Below, piece after piece: positions 12,837-15,497 of a stretch of 15,497 nucleotides of DNA (the stretch's first letter is position 1; each line of letters opens with the position of its first letter). The translations under genes and the position numbers were made by a program. The notes under the pieces are model-generated. The model had not been told where the DNA came from. It was given only the letters and a program-made list of their open reading frames with translations, and ran no database searches. Source of the stretch: JAEUIZ01 sp046155605 (GTDB lineage Bacteria; Planctomycetota; Phycisphaerae; Phycisphaerales; UBA1924). The DNA is taken from positions 1 to 15,497 of the forward strand of contig JBJXFQ010000084.1 in NCBI GenBank assembly GCA_046155605.1. Reading direction: 5' to 3'.

Positions 12837-13586
12837 ATGAACACCACACTGACCATTTCCGGGATGCACTGCTCCGCGTGCGTGAAGCGGCTGACTGAGG
12901 CGCTCTCCAAAGTCCCCAGCGTCACGTCGGCGCTCGTCACCCTCTCCCCGCCCGAAGCGAGCATCGAGAGCGATGGACCAGTGCCGATGGAGGCGCTGGA
13001 CCACGCGGCGCGTAGTGCGGGGAACTACTCTGTCGTCACGCCCACGCCGGGCGCAACGCCGATCCCGACGCCGTCTGCACTCGCCGCCCCCACGCCGCCG
13101 CACGAGAAGAAGCCGAGCCTCTACCCGCTGGGGCTGATCGTGGCCTACATCGCGGGGACGGTGGCGCTCTGCGCGTGGGCGCGGGGCGTGTGGGAGTGGC
13201 ACACGCTCATGCTCGACTTCATGGCGGGGTTCTTTCTGGTCTTCTCGTTCTTCAAGCTGCTCGACCTTCGCGGGTTTGCGGATGCGTATCAGTCCTACGA
13301 CATCGTGGCGAAGCGCTCGCGCCCGTACGCGCTGGCCTACCCGTTCCTCGAACTGGCCCTCGGGATCGCGTATCTCGTCCGCTGGCAACCGACGCTGACC
13401 AACTCGGTGACGCTGGCGGTCATGCTCATCGGTTCGGTGGGGGTGCTGCGGGCCGTGCTGGACAAGCGAGCGATCCGCTGCGCGTGCCTGGGGACAGCGC
13501 TCAATCTGCCGATGACGACCGTGACGCTTGTTGAAGACCTAGGCATGGCCGCGATGGCCGCGGCCGCGCTTCTATGGGAGCATTGA
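12837..13586 (+). CDS. HMA domain fused to a MauE/DoxX-like membrane protein
   Basis: A 249-residue protein. The start at 12837 has GGTGGAG upstream and begins the HMA domain directly (MNTTLTISGMHCSACVKR), with the GMHCxxC metal-binding pair Cys12/Cys15. A Pro/Thr-rich linker (about 62-90) joins it to four or five membrane helices (about 95-245). The last loop has RCACLGTALNLPMTTVTLVED, a conserved segment of MauE-type membrane proteins found near metal-resistance genes, with a CAC pair. MauE-type proteins take part in disulfide or electron transfer; here the fusion suggests Cu(I) or thiol transfer across the inner membrane (inference). It follows the periplasmic heavy-metal protein and is probably cotranscribed with it. 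Confidence 0.9.
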   Translation: MNTTLTISGMHCSACVKRLTEALSKVPSVTSALVTLSPPEASIESDGPVPMEALDHAARSAGNYSVVTPTPGATPIPTPSALAAPTPPHEKKPSLYPLGLIVAYIAGTVALCAWARGVWEWHTLMLDFMAGFFLVFSFFKLLDLRGFADAYQSYDIVAKRSRPYALAYPFLELALGIAYLVRWQPTLTNSVTLAVMLIGSVGVLRAVLDKRAIRCACLGTALNLPMTTVTLVEDLGMAAMAAAALLWEH

Positions 13587-13608
13587 TCCCCCCGCGCATC
13601 GCGGAGTC

Positions 13609-13790
13609 CTACGCCGCGACCGTCGCGCTGCAAGTCTCGCTCCACGGCCCGATCGCCCCACGCCGCGTCACCCAGCGCGCGAGGTAGTGGGCCTACATCC
13701 CGACCTGCGGCAAGTCGAACGACAGCACGGCTGATCCATCGCACACGCTCTGCACATAGCGGAACGCGCTGAAGTCGGCAGGCGCGGCGG
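13609..13790 (-). pseudogene. Diverged relative of the dispersed repeat (copy 5), with an in-frame stop
   Basis: The minus strand reads ADFSAFRYVQSVCDGSAVLS, then FDLPQVGM, a TAG, then AHYLARWVTRRGAIGPWSE and TCSATVAA, ending at a TAG at 13609-13611. This is the same C-terminal domain as copies 1-4 at protein level (RWVxxRG..GPWSE...ATVAA) but clearly different in DNA, so it comes from a paralogous gene. The internal stop shows it is dead. It starts 23 bases after the HMA-MauE gene stop, convergent with it. Confidence 0.7.
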
Positions 13791-13915
13791 CCGATGCGCG
13801 CCGGATCGTCTACCGCGACAAGGAACGAGCGACGCTCGGCACCTACGCGCCGAGGTGCAGGCGCATCAGACCGCGCTGCTGGTGGAGGACATCGTGCCGG
13901 AACAGGAGTTTACGG

Positions 13916-14173
13916 ATGGCCGCGCCGTACTCGCAGGACCTTCGAGGCCGCGTGCCGGCCACATACGGCCGCGGCATGCCGACCAAGAAGATCGCAGAGA
14001 CGTTCGCTGTGAGCCCCGCGTAGGCCCGGGGGATCAAGCAGCGGCTGCGATCACCGGCCCGCCGCGCCAAGGACGCGCTGTGGAGGGCGATGCAGTCAGT
14101 CCTCGACAACATCACCGCCTCCGATACCCCCAACTGCTTCCGCCACTGCGGGCACTCGCCACGCCATCATTGA
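13916..14173 (+). pseudogene. Internally deleted IS630-type transposase remnant
   Basis: Single-frame reading of 86 codons. The first 45 residues (MAAPYSQDLRGRV..., MPTKKIAETFAVSPA) are the N-terminal helix-turn-helix of IS630-type transposases; a TAG at 14021-14023 interrupts it where the family has Trp. From about codon 54 (KDALWRAMQSVLDNITASD, then CFRHCGHS) it matches the C-terminal tail seen at 3-116. The whole DDE catalytic core, about 250 residues in a full transposase, is missing, so the element has been deleted internally without losing frame. Confidence 0.82.
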
Positions 14174-14184
14174 AACCGCTCTAG
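14171..14184 (+). mobile_element. Probable right end of the second IS630-type element
   Basis: TGAAACCGCTCTAG has the same length and the same terminal GCTCTAG as the end at 114-127. The 3' boundary of the element is thus conserved although its coding sequence is mostly deleted. A matching left end upstream of 13916 was not found. Confidence 0.45.
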
Positions 14185-14253
14185 CCTCCTGCCCAAGCCG
14201 CCTACCTTGATGCCTCCTTCTCTATCCTCCCACTTACGTACGCCGAATTACCA

Positions 14254-15234
14254 ATGCCGAATGTCGCCCCTCTTCGCTTCCCCGTCATCGTCGGCCCGAC
14301 CGCCAGCGGCAAGTCCGATCTCGCGCTCCGGCTCGTCGAAGCGCTCGGTGGCGAGATCGTCTCCGCCGACGCCTTCCAGATCTTCCGCTGCCTCGACATC
14401 GGTACCGCCAAGCCCACGCTCGACATCCGCGCCCGCATCCCGCACCACCTCATCGACATCCTCGAACCCACCGAGTCCTTCAGCGTCAGCCAGTGGCTGA
14501 GACGTGCCGATGCCGCCATCGCCGACATCACCTCCCGCGCGCGCACGCCCATCGTCGTGGGCGGCACACACCTCTATATCAAGGCCTTGCTCGACGGCCT
14601 TTTCGAAGGCCCCGAACCAAGCCTCGAACTTCGCGCGCGCCTCCAAGCCATGGTCCCCGCTGAACGCCGCGCCGAACTTGTGCGCATCGACCCCGCTGCC
14701 GCCGCACGCATCCATCCGAACGACGAACGCCGCACCGTGCGCGCGCTCGAGGTCTTTCATCAGACCGGTCGACCCATCAGCGATCATCAGAAACAGTGGG
14801 ACACGAACGTGCGCGCGGACCCCGCCGCGCGCGCACAATGCGAGACATCCAGCAGCGCGCGCCATTCCTGCGTCCTCATCGGCCTCGAATGGGAATCCGA
14901 CGCGCTCGCGCGGCGGATCAACGCCCGCGTGCGCACCATGCTGGACCTTGGCCTCGTCACCGAAGCGCGAGCGCTGTGGCAGTCCGGCCGGCTCGGCCCG
15001 CAGGCGCGCGAGGCGCTCGGCTACAAGCAACTCGTCGAGCACTTCGAAGGCAGGGGAGGGCGCGCGACGTTCGACGATGCCGTCGAAAAGATCAAGATCG
15101 AGACGCGGCGTCTCGCCAAGAACCAGCGGACATGGTTGCGCCGGCTGCGGACGACGCCGGGGGCGATCTGGATCCACGGCGAGCGTGCGCAGGACTCGCC
15201 GCAGGAACTGCTGGCGGCAATCGGAGCAACGTAG
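14254..15234 (+). CDS. miaA: tRNA dimethylallyltransferase
   Basis: A 326-residue protein of normal MiaA length. It transfers a dimethylallyl group to N6 of A37 in tRNAs that read UNN codons. The P-loop GPTASGKS is at 14-21; SADAFQIFRCLDIGTAKP (37-54) holds the catalytic Asp39 and Thr51 region; GGTHLYIKALLDG starts at 103; HPNDERRTVRALEVFHQTGR is the prenyl-binding and RRxxRALE segment; and ALGYKQLVEH follows, with KNQRTWLRR near the end. The SADAF variant replaces the common SADSM/SADSR. The start at 14254 is an ATG without a strong Shine-Dalgarno. miaA often neighbours mutL or hfq; here it stands alone between an IS remnant and a secreted-protein gene. Confidence 0.97.
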   Translation: MPNVAPLRFPVIVGPTASGKSDLALRLVEALGGEIVSADAFQIFRCLDIGTAKPTLDIRARIPHHLIDILEPTESFSVSQWLRRADAAIADITSRARTPIVVGGTHLYIKALLDGLFEGPEPSLELRARLQAMVPAERRAELVRIDPAAAARIHPNDERRTVRALEVFHQTGRPISDHQKQWDTNVRADPAARAQCETSSSARHSCVLIGLEWESDALARRINARVRTMLDLGLVTEARALWQSGRLGPQAREALGYKQLVEHFEGRGGRATFDDAVEKIKIETRRLAKNQRTWLRRLRTTPGAIWIHGERAQDSPQELLAAIGAT

Positions 15235-15243
15235 CGCGTGAGC

Positions 15244-15261
15244 CGGGGCGTACTCGCCCCG
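15244..15261 (+). terminator. GC-rich hairpin after miaA (possible terminator)
   Basis: CGGGGCG-TACT-CGCCCCG is a perfect 7-bp stem with a 4-base loop starting 9 bases after the miaA stop. It has no following T-tract, so intrinsic termination would be weak. It may act with a factor or merely stabilise the 3' end. Confidence 0.45.
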
Positions 15262-15280
15262 CACTCGCACCGCTTCCCTC

Positions 15281-15310
15281 CGTCCCTTCGTCCCCCGTCC
15301 CTTCGTCCCC
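15281..15310. repeat. Two exact 15-bp tandem units
   Basis: CGTCCCTTCGTCCCC occurs twice in direct succession between the miaA hairpin and the stop of the next gene. It is non-coding and possibly a recent slippage duplication. Confidence 0.8.
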
Positions 15311-15312
15311 TC

Positions 15313-15497
15313 CTACGAGCACCCCGCCGCGAAGACGTTGATGTAGCAGATGAAGTCGTTGACGTTCAGGACGGGCGGCACGGCGCTGCCATCGCAGTTG
15401 GCGTAGGTATCGCCCGCGGCAAACTTGTTGAGGAAGCAGATGAAGTCGTTGACGGTGAGCGTCGGCGAGGTCGTTGAGGCGTCGCAGTCCCCGTAAC
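15313..15497 (-). CDS. C-terminus of a secreted protein with GC-type dockerin domain (partial)
   Basis: The minus strand ends YGDCDASTTSPTLTVNDF..., then FAAGDTYANCDGS, then VLNVNDFICYINVFAAGCS and a TAG. Two tandem units each have a Cys-Asp-x-Ser loop, VNDFIC(F/Y) and an FAAG turn. This is the GC-type dockerin, a C-terminal module seen in many large exported proteins of Phycisphaerales; by analogy with cellulosome dockerins it is thought to bind calcium, but its partner is unknown. The start of the gene lies outside the window, so the rest of the protein cannot be named. It is convergent with miaA. Confidence 0.85.
   Translation of the reverse strand, partial: YGDCDASTTSPTLTVNDFICFLNKFAAGDTYANCDGSAVPPVLNVNDFICYINVFAAGCS

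Noticed and set aside
14248..15270. Minus-strand open frame opposite miaA
   Set aside because: miaA is certain; the antisense frame is a product of high GC.
1..15497. tRNA genes and CRISPR arrays
   Set aside because: No cloverleaf-like T-loop context and no regularly spaced short repeats were found; the only tandem repeat is two 15-bp units at 15281-15310.

Overview
The window looks like a chromosomal stretch from a high-GC planctomycete, most likely class Phycisphaerae, order Phycisphaerales. The main clue is the partial protein at the right edge, whose C-terminus is two tandem 'GC-type dockerin' repeats (Cys-Asp loop followed by VNDFICF/VNDFICY), an anchor I associate with Phycisphaerales. 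Many small lipoproteins and conserved proteins of unknown function fit this. Genus cannot be given from the sequence alone.

Layout, left to right. (1) 1-127: the 3' end of an IS630-type transposase, ending at a CTAG. (2) 124-2043, minus: a tight operon of a DUF2752 membrane protein and two lipoproteins of unknown function. (3) 2109-3217: a rho-independent terminator, a small conserved protein, and a divergent gene with a possible TIM-barrel fold. (4) 3249-3641, minus: rplS (ribosomal protein L19). (5) 3694-7818: a mosaic in which single genes (DUF4344 metallopeptidase, VOC-domain lipoprotein, large two-domain lipoprotein) are separated by four copies of a roughly 200-260 bp repeat, all in the same orientation. 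The repeat is the 3' end of a protein-coding gene whose product ends in a pattern like RWVNTRGEKGPWSE..TATVAA. Only copy 2 is still open. (6) 7906-9529, minus: an Acg-family nitroreductase-like protein and TspO. (7) 9769-13586: a copper/metal handling island, with a ferritin-like (DUF892-like) protein, an exported and a cytosolic cysteine-rich four-helix-bundle copper-storage protein on minus, and divergently on plus a periplasmic heavy-metal-binding-domain protein and a membrane protein joining an HMA domain to a MauE/DoxX-like domain. (8) 13609-14184: a diverged fifth repeat relative and a second, internally deleted IS630 remnant. (9) 14254-15234: miaA. (10) 15313-15497, minus: the 3' end of a dockerin-bearing secreted protein.

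How the genes fit together: the clearest functional unit is the copper island. It pairs two Csp-type stores for different compartments with two membrane or periplasmic metal-binding proteins, which suggests binding and sequestration rather than efflux; no P-type ATPase or multicopper oxidase gene lies in the window. Housekeeping genes (rplS, miaA) lie among accessory genes and decayed mobile DNA, and the two IS630 remnants are in the same orientation about 14 kb apart.

No tRNA, rRNA or CRISPR array was seen. Starts were chosen from Shine-Dalgarno sequences and signal peptides where available; functions rest on motif recognition by eye, without database searches.
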